From: Azospirillum sp.
GTDB lineage: Bacteria; Pseudomonadota; Alphaproteobacteria; Azospirillales; Azospirillaceae
DNA length: 64,000 nt
Assembly: GCA_027486405.1 (NCBI GenBank)
Contig: JAIXPD010000029.1
Location: 95,565 to 159,564 of the forward strand
Reading direction: 5' to 3'
Shown here: in pieces, positions 35,363 to 44,365 of the stretch
Layout: every line of letters starts with the position of its first letter
Position numbering within the stretch: position 1 is the first letter of the stretch
Notes under the pieces: generated by a model
What the model was told of the DNA's origin: nothing
Database searches by the model: none
What the model saw: only the letters and a program-made list of their open reading frames with translations
Made by a program: the position numbers and the translations under genes

Positions 35363-36358
35363 TCAGAGAACGCCCTTGCTCGCCACCAGTTCGCGCAGGT
35401 CGGCTTCGGGGCGCGCGCCAACGTGGCTGATGATCTCGGCCGCCGCAATCGCGCCCAACCGGCCGCAAACCGCCGGGGCCAGATCGCGGGTGAAACCATA
35501 GAGGAAACCGGCAGCGTAAAGATCGCCGGCCCCGGTGGTGTCCACCACCCGGTCCACCGGTTCCGCCGGAACCTCGACCACCGAACCGCCCGAGACGATG
35601 ACCGCGCCCTTCTCACTGCGGGTCAGGGCTGCGACCTTGCCCAGGGCGCGCACGGCGGCCAGCGCGTCGTCAAAGCGGTCGGTGCCATAGAGCGCGCCGA
35701 TCTCATGCTCGTTGGCGAACAGGATGTCGACGTGGTTTTCGACCAGATCGCGGAATTCGGCGTGGTGGCGGTGAACGCAGAAGCTGTCCGACAATGACAG
35801 CGACACCTTGCGCCCGGCGGCGTGGGCGATGGCGGCGGCCTTGCGGAACGCCTCCTTGGCGCGGGGCGGATCCCACAGATAGCCTTCCATGTAGGTGACG
35901 CGGGAGGCGGCGATCCGCTCCTCGTCGATGTCCTCCGGCCCCAGTTCGACGCAGGCCCCCAGATAGGTGTTCATCGAGCGCTGGGCGTCGGGCGTCACCA
36001 GAATCAGGCAGCGGGCGGTCGGCGCGCCGCCCACCAGCGGGGCGGTGTCGAACCGCACACCCGAGGCGCGGATGTCGTGGCCGAACACGTCGCCCAACTG
36101 GTCCTTGGCCACCTTGCCGATGTAGGCCCCGGTCCCGCCCAGCAGGGCGATGCCCGCCATGGTGTTGCCCGCCGACCCGCCGGACATTTCCACACCCGGC
36201 CCCATGCGGCCATACAGCTCTTCGGCCCGCGCGGTGTCGATCAGGGTCATCGCCCCTTTTTCGACGGCGTTGGCGGCCAGAAAGGCGTCATCGGCGTGGG
36301 CGATGACGTCAACAATGGCGTTGCCAATGCCGGTGACGTCGAAGGCGGCGGGGGCCAT
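35363..36358 (-). CDS. Adenosine kinase, PfkB/ribokinase family
   Basis: 331 residues from ATG 36358 with AAGGAG upstream. Ribokinase fold: MSGGSAGNTMAGIALLGG (substrate loop), and DTTGAGDLYAAGFLYGF with the catalytic Asp and anion hole. Resembles the alphaproteobacterial adenosine kinase group that salvages adenosine to AMP. Convergent with pflA, 26 bases between stops. Not evidently linked with its neighbours. Confidence 0.88.
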   Translation of the reverse strand: MAPAAFDVTGIGNAIVDVIAHADDAFLAANAVEKGAMTLIDTARAEELYGRMGPGVEMSGGSAGNTMAGIALLGGTGAYIGKVAKDQLGDVFGHDIRASGVRFDTAPLVGGAPTARCLILVTPDAQRSMNTYLGACVELGPEDIDEERIAASRVTYMEGYLWDPPRAKEAFRKAAAIAHAAGRKVSLSLSDSFCVHRHHAEFRDLVENHVDILFANEHEIGALYGTDRFDDALAAVRALGKVAALTRSEKGAVIVSGGSVVEVPAEPVDRVVDTTGAGDLYAAGFLYGFTRDLAPAVCGRLGAIAAAEIISHVGARPEADLRELVASKGVL

Positions 36359-36767
36359 GGGCGCTCCTTGGAAAAATCCCTGGGGAAACGAAGACACACG
36401 GTCGGCGCGACCGCGCGGCGGAGTATAGCGGCGGCGGCCGCGTTCTCAAGACCAACGACGAACGCAACGCACGGCTGTTGACCGCACCTCCTCATCGCGT
36501 TGAACAAACAGCAGTGCGCAAGAAATGAACCTGCACACCGATGGATGATTCAACGCCACGCGTCGAATTGATCCCCTCCCCTCCATCCCGCGATTGATTG
36601 GCGCTCCATCTCTTTGCCCAAACACGATTGATCACCTTTTTTCAGGGTTTTCCCGAATTCTGCACCGGAATCCCCCGGCTTGACACAGCGACTGCCGGGA
36701 GTGAGGATTTTCCAATGCCAACACGGGCACCGTCTTCGATCCCGCATTGGTTCGCCGAGGAGGCACT
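36359..36767. other. Intergenic control region, adenosine kinase / GGDEF-EAL
   Basis: 409 bases between divergent genes, relatively AT-rich at 36480-36720. A TTGACA hexamer is at 36680-36685; the -10 at proper distance (GAGGAT, 36703-36708) is poor. No other feature recognised. Confidence 0.3.
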
Positions 36768-39347
36768 ATGCTGCGCAGCCAGGTCCGGCGTCTGTCTTTG
36801 CGAACGGCGATCATGCTGCCTTTCGCCACACTGATGCTGGTGTCCGTGGCGTTGATGGGCTACGCCGCCCACATCGGTCATGAACGTCTGTTGACGGAGC
36901 AGAGCCAGCGCGTGATCGGCAGTCTGACGTCGCGCACGCACGATGTCCTGTCGCATTTCCTCGACGCGCCCTACGCCATCCTTCGGGTGGTGCGACAGGA
37001 AATCCTGTTCGACGACCTCTACTCCCCCGGCGACATGACCGGCATCGAGAACAAGATCCGCGCGCTCTACGGCACCGCCTTTGTCGAACAGCAGCATGTC
37101 AGCGTCGTCGCCTTTGGCGGGCGCAACGGTGAATTCGTTGGCATGCGCCGGGAAACCAACAACGGCTTCGCCGCCATGGTGCTCGACAAGCGCACCAACG
37201 GGGAATTGCGCATCCATGCGGGCGACACGCTGAACAGCCCGATGATCGCCCAATATCCCGGCTATGACCCCCGGACCCGCCCTTGGTACTTGGAGGGAGT
37301 GCAGAACAATGGTCCGGGTTGGACTCCGATCTACAGCAACTACGACGAAAAGCAGGAAATCACCATTTCGGCGACCTCGCCCAGCCTGGACCGCAGCGGC
37401 GCGTTCCAGGGCATCATCGTCGCGGATGTGAAGCTGGAGGGCATCAGTCGCTTTTTGGGAAACGCCCCGGATTTGGGGCATGGGGCCATCTTCATCATCG
37501 ACAGCAGCGACCGTCTGGTCGCGCAAACCGGCAACAGCCCCATCCTGACCGCCGCCGGTGGCAAGGAAAAGGGCGGAACCCGCCTGCTGGTTCAGGAAAG
37601 CCATCATCCGCTGGTGCGGGCGGCGGCCCCCTTCCTGAGCCACGCGGGCGACACCGCGCGGGAAATCGCCCGCGCCGAAGGGGAACGGCTGTTCCTGAAG
37701 GTCACACCCTACACCGACGCGCGGGGCCTGGATTGGCGGATCGGCGTGGTGATGAACGAAAGCGACCTGATCGGGACGCTGCGCGGCGAAATCCTCACCA
37801 CGCTGTGGGTCGTGATCGGCATCGCCCTGTTCGGCGTGATGGTTGGGTTGGCGCTGCTGCAACTCATCATCCAACCGATCCTGAACACCGCCCACGCGGC
37901 CAAGACACTGGCGCGCGGCGAATGGCGGCATGAACTGTCGCCCGGCGTGTCGTTGCGGGAAACCGCGCTGCTGGTCGACGCCTTCAACGACATGTCGGTG
38001 CGCCTGCGCCGCTCCTTCCAGGAGTTGCGCGACCGCATCGTGCGGGATCCGCTGACGAATTTGCTGAGCCGGTCGGGCCTGTGCGAAACGCTGGCCGACC
38101 GCAAGCTGTCCTCGTCCGGGATTGATGACGACGCGGCGGTCGTGGTTGCGTTGATCGGGTTGGATGGCTTTCGCGGCATCAACAACAGCATCGGCCATGG
38201 GGCCGGGGATGGGCTGTTGACCAGCGTCGCCCACCGTCTGGCCACCCACAGCCCCAACGGCGCGCTGGTCGCGCGGGTGGAGGGCGACGAGTTCGCGGTG
38301 GTTCTGGACAGCCCGGCGACGCCGGAAACGATGCAAGCCGTCGGCCAATGGGCTTTGGGGCTGTTCGCCGCCCCCTTCCGCGCCGACGAGGACGAGGTGG
38401 TGGTCAGCGCCTGCATCGGCGTGGCGGGCGGCCCCTTGACCAGCCAGGACACCATCGAATCCCACCTGCGTCACGCCAGCGTGGCGCTGAGCGAGGCCAA
38501 ACGGCGCGGCCCGCGCAGCGCCCGGGTGTTCGAACCCGACATGATGAGCAAGTCGAAGGAGCGCACCCGCCTGACCGCCGAGATGGCCCCGGCGCTGGCG
38601 CGCGGGGAATTCCGTCTGGTCTATCAGCCGGTGGTCGATCTGACGCGCGGCGGGCGCGTGGTGGGGGCGGAGGCGCTGATCCGCTGGCACCACCCGCGCG
38701 GCGGCATGGTTCCGCCCGACCTGTTCATCCCGCTGGCCGAGGAAAGCGGGCAGATTCTGGACATCGGCCACTGGGTGCTGCGCACCGCCTGCCAGGACAT
38801 CGCCGAACGGCTGCACCGGGGCTGGCCCAGCGATTTCGATCTGCACGTCAACGTGTCGGTGCGCCAGCTCATCCAGTCCGGCTTTGTCGAAACGGTGGAA
38901 ACGGCGCTGCGCGACTCTGGCCTGCCCGCCGACAATTTGACCTTGGAAATCACCGAAACCTCGCTGGCCACCGATGGGCTGATCGCGCGCGAGGCGTTGA
39001 TCCAACTGCGCGACATGGGGGTGCGGGTGGCGATCGACGATTTCGGCACCGGCTATTCCTCCCTCTCCTACCTCACCAGCCTGCCGTTCGACGGGCTGAA
39101 GATCGACCGCTCCTTTGTCTCCGGCATGACCGGAAACGGCCAATCGCGCACCATCGTGCATTCCATCGTCGGCATCGCCCGCAGCTTCGACGTGCATCTG
39201 GTGGCCGAAGGGGTGGAAACGCTGGAACAGGCGGCGGCCCTGCGCGATCTGGGCTGCGAACGGGCGCAGGGCTATCTGTTTGGCCGCCCGCTGCCGCTGA
39301 ACGACTGGACCGATCCGGCCCATCTGCCGCGTCTGGCCGCCGGGTGA
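36768..39347 (+). CDS. dCache-HAMP-GGDEF-EAL cyclic-di-GMP protein
   Basis: 859 residues; ATG 36768 with GAGGAGG upstream. Membrane segments at about 15-37 and 345-367 enclose a dCache sensor (YPGYDPRTRPWYLEG, then FIIDSSDRLVAQTG). After HAMP comes a GGDEF domain whose active-site loop reads VEGDEF instead of GGDEF (about residue 505) and an EAL domain with GAEALIRWHHP (about 630) and VAIDDFGTGYSSLSYL. The EAL residues look intact, so it is likely a c-di-GMP phosphodiesterase with a degenerate cyclase or GTP-sensing domain, responding to a periplasmic ligand. Monocistronic. Confidence 0.9.
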   Translation: MLRSQVRRLSLRTAIMLPFATLMLVSVALMGYAAHIGHERLLTEQSQRVIGSLTSRTHDVLSHFLDAPYAILRVVRQEILFDDLYSPGDMTGIENKIRALYGTAFVEQQHVSVVAFGGRNGEFVGMRRETNNGFAAMVLDKRTNGELRIHAGDTLNSPMIAQYPGYDPRTRPWYLEGVQNNGPGWTPIYSNYDEKQEITISATSPSLDRSGAFQGIIVADVKLEGISRFLGNAPDLGHGAIFIIDSSDRLVAQTGNSPILTAAGGKEKGGTRLLVQESHHPLVRAAAPFLSHAGDTAREIARAEGERLFLKVTPYTDARGLDWRIGVVMNESDLIGTLRGEILTTLWVVIGIALFGVMVGLALLQLIIQPILNTAHAAKTLARGEWRHELSPGVSLRETALLVDAFNDMSVRLRRSFQELRDRIVRDPLTNLLSRSGLCETLADRKLSSSGIDDDAAVVVALIGLDGFRGINNSIGHGAGDGLLTSVAHRLATHSPNGALVARVEGDEFAVVLDSPATPETMQAVGQWALGLFAAPFRADEDEVVVSACIGVAGGPLTSQDTIESHLRHASVALSEAKRRGPRSARVFEPDMMSKSKERTRLTAEMAPALARGEFRLVYQPVVDLTRGGRVVGAEALIRWHHPRGGMVPPDLFIPLAEESGQILDIGHWVLRTACQDIAERLHRGWPSDFDLHVNVSVRQLIQSGFVETVETALRDSGLPADNLTLEITETSLATDGLIAREALIQLRDMGVRVAIDDFGTGYSSLSYLTSLPFDGLKIDRSFVSGMTGNGQSRTIVHSIVGIARSFDVHLVAEGVETLEQAAALRDLGCERAQGYLFGRPLPLNDWTDPAHLPRLAAG

Positions 39348-39390
39348 TCGGGCGAAGCGATCCCGGCGAAGCGGCCACGATGAAACGGCG

Positions 39391-39637
39391 CAGGGCAATC
39401 GCTTGAGTCACCGTGCGCCCGGTCAAAACAAGAACCGACACGGATTTCATGGATTTTTTCACGGATTTCGCGGACCGCGTCCCAGAGCCACCCCGTTTGC
39501 GATCTCGCAACAAACCTCATGGCGGGCTGCGGGAGGCAATTGGAATCAAAAATCCGTGCAATCCTTCATTTTGTCCGTGAAATCCGTGTTCATTCTTGTT
39601 TGCGTGACGATGAGCGTTTGTTCAAGCGATTGCCCTG
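39391..39637. mobile_element. MITE with ISAs1-like ends, copy 2
   Basis: 247 bp bounded by perfect 16-bp inverted repeats CAGGGCAATCGCTTGA (39391-39406 and 39622-39637). Further in, 39427-39453 and 39574-39600 form an imperfect inverted repeat (about 22 of 27 matching). The 10 bases outside (39381-39390 and 39638-39647) match at eight positions, consistent with an aged 10-bp target duplication. It is the same family as the copy at 31921 and has no open frame. Confidence 0.85.
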
Positions 39638-39675
39638 CAAAACGGCGGCGTATGGCTTGACGGGGCTGGAGCGCG

Positions 39676-40917
39676 GTGGCCAAATCAGTGTCCCTTCCTG
39701 CGCCGCCACCACCGGATGCTGCCGCCATGACCTCCGTTTTTTCGCGTTTGGCGAACCCGTTTGCCGACACACCCGTGACCTGCGTTGAGGATCTGCGGCG
39801 GCTGGCCAAGCGGCGGGTGCCGCGCATGTTCTACGATTACGCCGATTCCGGCTCCTACACCGAAGGCACCTATCGGGCCAACCAGTCGGATTTCGCCAAG
39901 ATCACGCTGCGCCAGCGGGTGGCGGTGGACATGACCAACCGCACGCTCGCCAGCACCATGGCCGGGCAGCCGGTGGCCATGCCGGTGGCGCTGGCCCCGA
40001 CCGGCCTGACCGGGATGCAGCACGGCGACGGCGAGATCCTCGCCGCCCGTGCCGCCGCCAAGGCCGGGGTCCCCTTCACCCTCTCGACCATGAGCATCTG
40101 CTCGATCGAGGATGTGGCGGAAAACACCGACAAGCCGTTTTGGTTCCAGCTCTACGTCATGCGCGACCGCGATTTCATCGACCGGCTGATCGCGCGGGCC
40201 AAGGCGGCGCGCTGCTCGGCCCTGGTGCTGACGCTGGATCTGCAAATCCTGGGGCAGCGGCACAAGGACATCAAGAACGGCCTGTCCACCCCGCCGCGCA
40301 TGACCATTCCGAACATCCTGGACATGGCGACCAAGCCGCGCTGGTGCCTGAGCCTGCTGAACACCCAGCGCCGCACCTTCCGCAACATCGTCGGCCACGC
40401 CAAGGGGGTGGGCGATCTGCGCTCCCTCTCGTCCTGGACCGCCGAGCAGTTCGACCCGACCCTGAACTGGGACGATGTGCGCAGGATCCGCGACCGCTGG
40501 GACGGCAAGCTGATCCTGAAGGGCATCCTCGACGCCGAAGACGCCACGCAGGCGGCGGAAACGGGGGCCGACGCCATCATCGTGTCCAACCATGGCGGGC
40601 GTCAGCTGGACGGGGCGATGTCGTCCATCGCCGCCCTGCCCGCCATCGTCGAGGCCGTCGGCGACCGGATCGAGGTGCTGATGGACGGCGGCATCCGCAG
40701 CGGCCAGGACGTCATCAAGGCGCTGGCGCTGGGGGCCAAGGGCGTGTTCATCGGCCGCGCCTTCCTCTATGGCCTGGGGGCCGGGGGCGAGGCGGGCGTC
40801 ACCCAATGCCTGGACATCATCCGCAAGGAGCTGGACGTCACCATGGCCATGTGCGGCCTGCGCGACGTGCGCGACGTGACCGGGGCCATTCTGGCGGGCA
40901 AGCCGACGTTCGGCTGA
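39676..40917 (+). CDS. lldD: FMN-dependent alpha-hydroxy-acid dehydrogenase (L-lactate dehydrogenase-like)
   Basis: 413 residues. FMN barrel with LAPTGLTGMQHGDGE, FTLSTMSICSIEDVAENT, the Lys in LILKGILDAEDA, catalytic His and Arg in IVSNHGGRQLDG, and FMN phosphate binding MDGGIRSGQDVIKALALGAKGVFIGR. Oxidises L-lactate or a related 2-hydroxy acid, passing electrons to quinone or cytochrome. GTG 39676 has GGAGCG in front; ATG 39727 is an alternative without ribosome site. The promoter side contains a MITE ending 38 bases before the start. L-lactate as substrate is inferred from the family. Confidence 0.88.
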   Translation: MAKSVSLPAPPPPDAAAMTSVFSRLANPFADTPVTCVEDLRRLAKRRVPRMFYDYADSGSYTEGTYRANQSDFAKITLRQRVAVDMTNRTLASTMAGQPVAMPVALAPTGLTGMQHGDGEILAARAAAKAGVPFTLSTMSICSIEDVAENTDKPFWFQLYVMRDRDFIDRLIARAKAARCSALVLTLDLQILGQRHKDIKNGLSTPPRMTIPNILDMATKPRWCLSLLNTQRRTFRNIVGHAKGVGDLRSLSSWTAEQFDPTLNWDDVRRIRDRWDGKLILKGILDAEDATQAAETGADAIIVSNHGGRQLDGAMSSIAALPAIVEAVGDRIEVLMDGGIRSGQDVIKALALGAKGVFIGRAFLYGLGAGGEAGVTQCLDIIRKELDVTMAMCGLRDVRDVTGAILAGKPTFG

Positions 40918-40935
40918 CCGGTCGGCGGAGTTGGC

Positions 40936-40970
40936 CCTTCCCCCCACCGGTCAAGCCAGTGGGGGGAAGG
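40936..40970. terminator. Strong bidirectional hairpin terminator
   Basis: Perfect 12-bp stem (40936-40947 with 40959-40970) and 11-nt loop between the convergent lldD and the unknown gene at 40977. Confidence 0.75.
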
Positions 40971-40976
40971 CGCGCC

Positions 40977-42056
40977 TCAGCCGCCCAGACGGTGGGACGT
41001 GACCGGTTCCAGATCGCCGCGCCAGTCGCGGATCTCGGCCTCCACCCGTTCGGCGGCGCGCTGGTCGCGGAAGCGTTTGCGCACGCGGCCGTTCGCCCCG
41101 CGCGCCTGCATCGCCAACAGACGGGCCTCGACCTCCGGATCGCTGGCGATGGCCTGACGCCAGCGCTCCAGCCGGATTTCCACCACGGCGTCCACAATGC
41201 CCTGCGTGCCGGGACGGCGGCCCAGCTTGGCCACGCTGGGGGCCAGGCGGGCGGCGGCGGACGCCGCAACCTCGGCGGGCATGGCGGGGAAGACGTTGCG
41301 CACGGCCATGGCGATGGAGGCCTTGACGTCCTCCTCCTGCTCGCGCGCCTGGGCGTGACGGCCCTGGCGGTTTTCGGCCCGCGCGTGGCGCTTGGCCTGC
41401 CACGCCACCACCTCGGCGGCGATGGCCTGCGCGTCCTCGTCCAGCCACACCGCCGCGTCGGCCCCGCTGTCCCCTGCGTTGCCCCCCACCTGCCCCAGAA
41501 TCCGGCGGGCGGCGTCGGGGGTCTCGGAATCCTCCGTCGTCACGATCTGGACCAGACGCAGCGCCGTCAGCGATTTCAGCGAGCGTTCACGCCCCGGATC
41601 GGTCGCCAACAGGGAAGAACGGGCGAGCGCATCACTTCCCAACAGGGCCTGGAGCACCTCCAGGTCGCTGCGGGTCCAGCGGCGGGAGGCCACCAGCCGG
41701 TCCACCCGGTCCTTGCGCCGTTCGCGCACCACACGCGGGTCGTCCTGGTCGCCGGTGACAAGCGCCCACACCCCCGCCGTCCAGCGGGCAATCGCCCAGT
41801 CGCAGCGGGGCGGCAGCGGCGCGTCGGTGGGAAAGCGCGGGGTCTCCTCGCCCTCCACCGCCCGGTTCCAGACGGTGGCCGCGCGCAAACAGCCCTCCTC
41901 CGGCGACCGCCACGGCTCACCCGGTTGGGAATAGAACGCCCCACCGCTGGGGCTACGCGACAGGCTGGCCCATCCGGCGACCTCAACGGCGAGGCGCTCC
42001 GGCATATCCGCCGGGCGTGGCCACGCGCCCAGCGTCATCACTCGATCAGACGACAT
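40977..42056 (-). CDS. Unknown protein, 359 residues
   Basis: Real gene judging by codon use, length and the strong terminator at its end. No signal or membrane segment. The N-terminal half is mixed; residues 200-355 are helical and charged, with SIAMAVRNVFPAMPAEVAAS and RRPGTQGIVDAVVEIRLERW, faintly recalling the DUF2293 pattern (Cys/Pro helix, then RxxG and an Arg-rich helix). No catalytic motif. Divergent from the AraC-type gene with 132 bases between them. Confidence 0.65.
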   Translation of the reverse strand: MSSDRVMTLGAWPRPADMPERLAVEVAGWASLSRSPSGGAFYSQPGEPWRSPEEGCLRAATVWNRAVEGEETPRFPTDAPLPPRCDWAIARWTAGVWALVTGDQDDPRVVRERRKDRVDRLVASRRWTRSDLEVLQALLGSDALARSSLLATDPGRERSLKSLTALRLVQIVTTEDSETPDAARRILGQVGGNAGDSGADAAVWLDEDAQAIAAEVVAWQAKRHARAENRQGRHAQAREQEEDVKASIAMAVRNVFPAMPAEVAASAAARLAPSVAKLGRRPGTQGIVDAVVEIRLERWRQAIASDPEVEARLLAMQARGANGRVRKRFRDQRAAERVEAEIRDWRGDLEPVTSHRLGG

Positions 42057-42188
42057 GCATGCTCCTTGTTCGGCGCGACCCTAACACAGCCGGGCCGCTC
42101 CGCCCAACCGGCCAACCGCCATGGCCGCAATGCCGGTTGCGCAAGTTCGGTCAGGCGGGCGGGCGATCCGCCGGGTAGGGTGTGGGTC

Positions 42189-43106
42189 ATGCCCGGAGAC
42201 AACACCGTGACCACACCCACCCCAACCGCCGCCCAGCGCTACCGCGCCCGCTTCCAGCGGGTGTTGCGCCACATCGACGATCACTTGGAGGACGACTTGA
42301 GCGTCGCGGCGTTGAGCGCCGTCGCCGCCTTTTCCCCGCACCACTTCCACCGGCAATTCACCGCCCTGTTCGGCATCGGAATCCACCGCTGCGTCCAACT
42401 GTTGCGGTTCAAGCGGGCGGGGCAGCGGCTGGCCTTCCGCACCGATCCGGTCCTGACCATCGCGCTCGACGCCGGGTATGACGGGCCGGAAGCCTTCGCC
42501 CGCGCCTTCAAACGCCAGTTCGGCCAATCCCCCAGCGCCTTCCGCGCCGCCCCCGATTGGGCGGCGTGGCAGGCGGCCCAACGCGATTTGCTGCCCATCG
42601 AAAGGTTCGCCATGACCGACCACCCCCCGCCCAACGCCGCCGACGTCCGAATCGTCACCGTGCCGGACACACCGGTGGCGGTTCTGGAGCATCGCGGCGA
42701 TCCCGCGCGGATCGGCGACAGCGTGCGCCGCTTCATCGCCTGGCGCAAAGCCAACGGGCTGCCGCCCCAGCGCCACGCCACCTACAACATTTTGCACAAC
42801 GACCCGGAGCAGGTGCCGCCGGGCGATTTCCGCCTGGATTTGTGCGTGGCGATTCACCAGCCGGTGCCGCCGAACCCCGACGGCGTCCGCGATGGCGTCA
42901 TCCCCGGCGGCCGCTGCGCCACCCTGCGCCATGTCGGATCGGAGGCCGGGTTGCGCGCCGCCCTGCTCCACCTGTACCGCGATTGGCTGCCCACCAGCGG
43001 GGAGGAGCCGGGCGACGCCCCGCCCTACCTCCAGCGCGTCCGCTTCTTCCCCGACGTGCCGGAAACGGACGCCGTGACCGACCTGTTCCTGCCCCTGGCC
43101 GGATGA
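42189..43106 (+). CDS. AraC-type regulator with GyrI-like effector domain
   Basis: 305 residues; ATG 42189 with GGGTAGGG upstream. N-terminal AraC HTH pair (RVLRHIDDHLEDDLSVAALSA to FARAFKRQFGQSPSAFR, residues 20-110) followed by a GyrI-like small-molecule-binding domain (about 145-305, VRIVTVPDTPVAVLEHRGD). This is the architecture of Rob/SbmC-type multidrug-responsive regulators. No efflux gene is adjacent, so the target is unknown. It is the C-terminal part of a much longer open frame whose upstream portion is a shadow of lldD and the intergenic region. Confidence 0.9.
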   Translation: MPGDNTVTTPTPTAAQRYRARFQRVLRHIDDHLEDDLSVAALSAVAAFSPHHFHRQFTALFGIGIHRCVQLLRFKRAGQRLAFRTDPVLTIALDAGYDGPEAFARAFKRQFGQSPSAFRAAPDWAAWQAAQRDLLPIERFAMTDHPPPNAADVRIVTVPDTPVAVLEHRGDPARIGDSVRRFIAWRKANGLPPQRHATYNILHNDPEQVPPGDFRLDLCVAIHQPVPPNPDGVRDGVIPGGRCATLRHVGSEAGLRAALLHLYRDWLPTSGEEPGDAPPYLQRVRFFPDVPETDAVTDLFLPLAG

Positions 43107-43150
43107 GCCGAGGGGCAAGACCAGACGATCAACCGGCGATCAACCGACAC

Positions 43151-44236
43151 TCAATCGGCGGACACGCGGCGGCAGCGGCGCTTCAGCAGGTCCATGGCCG
43201 CGTCCACCGCCTCGCCGGTCAGCGGGAACAGACGGTCGTCCAACGTGCGGCCATCGCCATCGGCGGCGCGGATGTGCAGCCCCTCCCCGGTGTCCGCCAC
43301 CGAGACGTCCACCACCCCGTCGGCGGTTTCCTGGCTGGCGACGTCGAGGAAATCGGCCAGTTCGTTCAGGCCGGAATCGGCCTGCCATTCGGCTTCGGCG
43401 GTGAAATCCAACAGGTCGTTCAGCCCACCGATCGGCTCGCAGCGGCGGACCCGGCGGTCGGCACCGCGCACGGCCTCGGTGAAGCGGTCGAGCGCCGCGC
43501 GGACGCGGGCCTCCTCCTCCGGGTCAAGCTCCGCCTCGGGCGCGTTGTCGATGCCGAGATTCAGGGGATCGGGCAGCGTTTCCCCCGCCCCTTCCAGCCC
43601 ATCGCCGCTTTCCTCGACCAGACCGACGACGGCGACGAAGCGCGGCGAGGGTGCCTCGGCGTCCGCGACCAAATCCTGGCGCTGGGCGTAAGCGACGGCG
43701 TCATCGACCGAGGTCAGCAAATGGTTGAGGAAGGCGCGACGGTCGGCGGCCTCCAGATAGGACAGCGCTTCGGGGTCGAGCCACAGCGGCAACAGGCGGG
43801 TGTCCGCCGCGTTTTCCAGCAGGCCGGAGTTGTCCAACCCCTCTTCAATGGACTCGATGGTCGGCGGCTCGCTGAGATCGCCCTCCACCTCCGCCGCCAG
43901 CCAGAACAGCGTCACGGTGGACAGGTCGCCATACTGGTCGGTGCGCTGGACGGATTCGGCGAAGGCCTCGACCTCGTCCAGGAAATTGTACTGCTCATCC
44001 TCGCGCAGCTTGCCCAGGGCGGCTTCGATCACCGCCTGCCGCCCGGCGTCCAGCAACTCGTCCAGCAGCAGGCCAAAGCGCTGGTCGGCGGTGCGCCACA
44101 GCCGGACCAGACGATCCGCCGGGGTCCCGGCGAAACCGGGTCCTGCCGCTTTGCCGCCCGCGCCCCCCACCGCGCGCCCCACCGCGCCGTTGGTCTTGCC
44201 CGTGCCGCCGCCCGTTCCGTTGCTCCGCTTCGCCAT
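43151..44236 (-). CDS. Unknown acidic protein, 361 residues
   Basis: Starts MAKRSNGTGGGTGKTNGAVG, a Gly-rich basic tail of about 35 residues, followed by a largely helical, acidic body (VRLWRTADQRFGLLLDELLD, EVEAFAESVQRTD, SIEEGLDNSGLLENAAD) without membrane segments or Cys clusters. Not recognised. Convergent with the AraC-type gene, and 129 bases from the end of the MscS gene; it could be cotranscribed with nothing. Codon use is like its neighbours. Confidence 0.65.
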   Translation of the reverse strand: MAKRSNGTGGGTGKTNGAVGRAVGGAGGKAAGPGFAGTPADRLVRLWRTADQRFGLLLDELLDAGRQAVIEAALGKLREDEQYNFLDEVEAFAESVQRTDQYGDLSTVTLFWLAAEVEGDLSEPPTIESIEEGLDNSGLLENAADTRLLPLWLDPEALSYLEAADRRAFLNHLLTSVDDAVAYAQRQDLVADAEAPSPRFVAVVGLVEESGDGLEGAGETLPDPLNLGIDNAPEAELDPEEEARVRAALDRFTEAVRGADRRVRRCEPIGGLNDLLDFTAEAEWQADSGLNELADFLDVASQETADGVVDVSVADTGEGLHIRAADGDGRTLDDRLFPLTGEAVDAAMDLLKRRCRRVSAD

Positions 44237-44365
44237 GCTGCCCTCGCGCCTGAATGCTGGGGCCGACCATAGGCACCCGGCGGCGCGCTGTCGATGGCGA
44301 TTTCAAGCGCGAATCAAAGGGTGATTTCGCTGGCGATTCCGCAGCGGACAGGCCGCGCCGCGTCG

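Noticed and set aside
40140..42188. Upstream two thirds of a 988-codon open frame ending at 43106
   Set aside because: It overlaps lldD and the unknown gene at 40977 in other frames and translates to Arg/Pro/Gly-rich sequence typical of a GC-rich shadow frame; only the part from 42189 is an AraC-GyrI protein.
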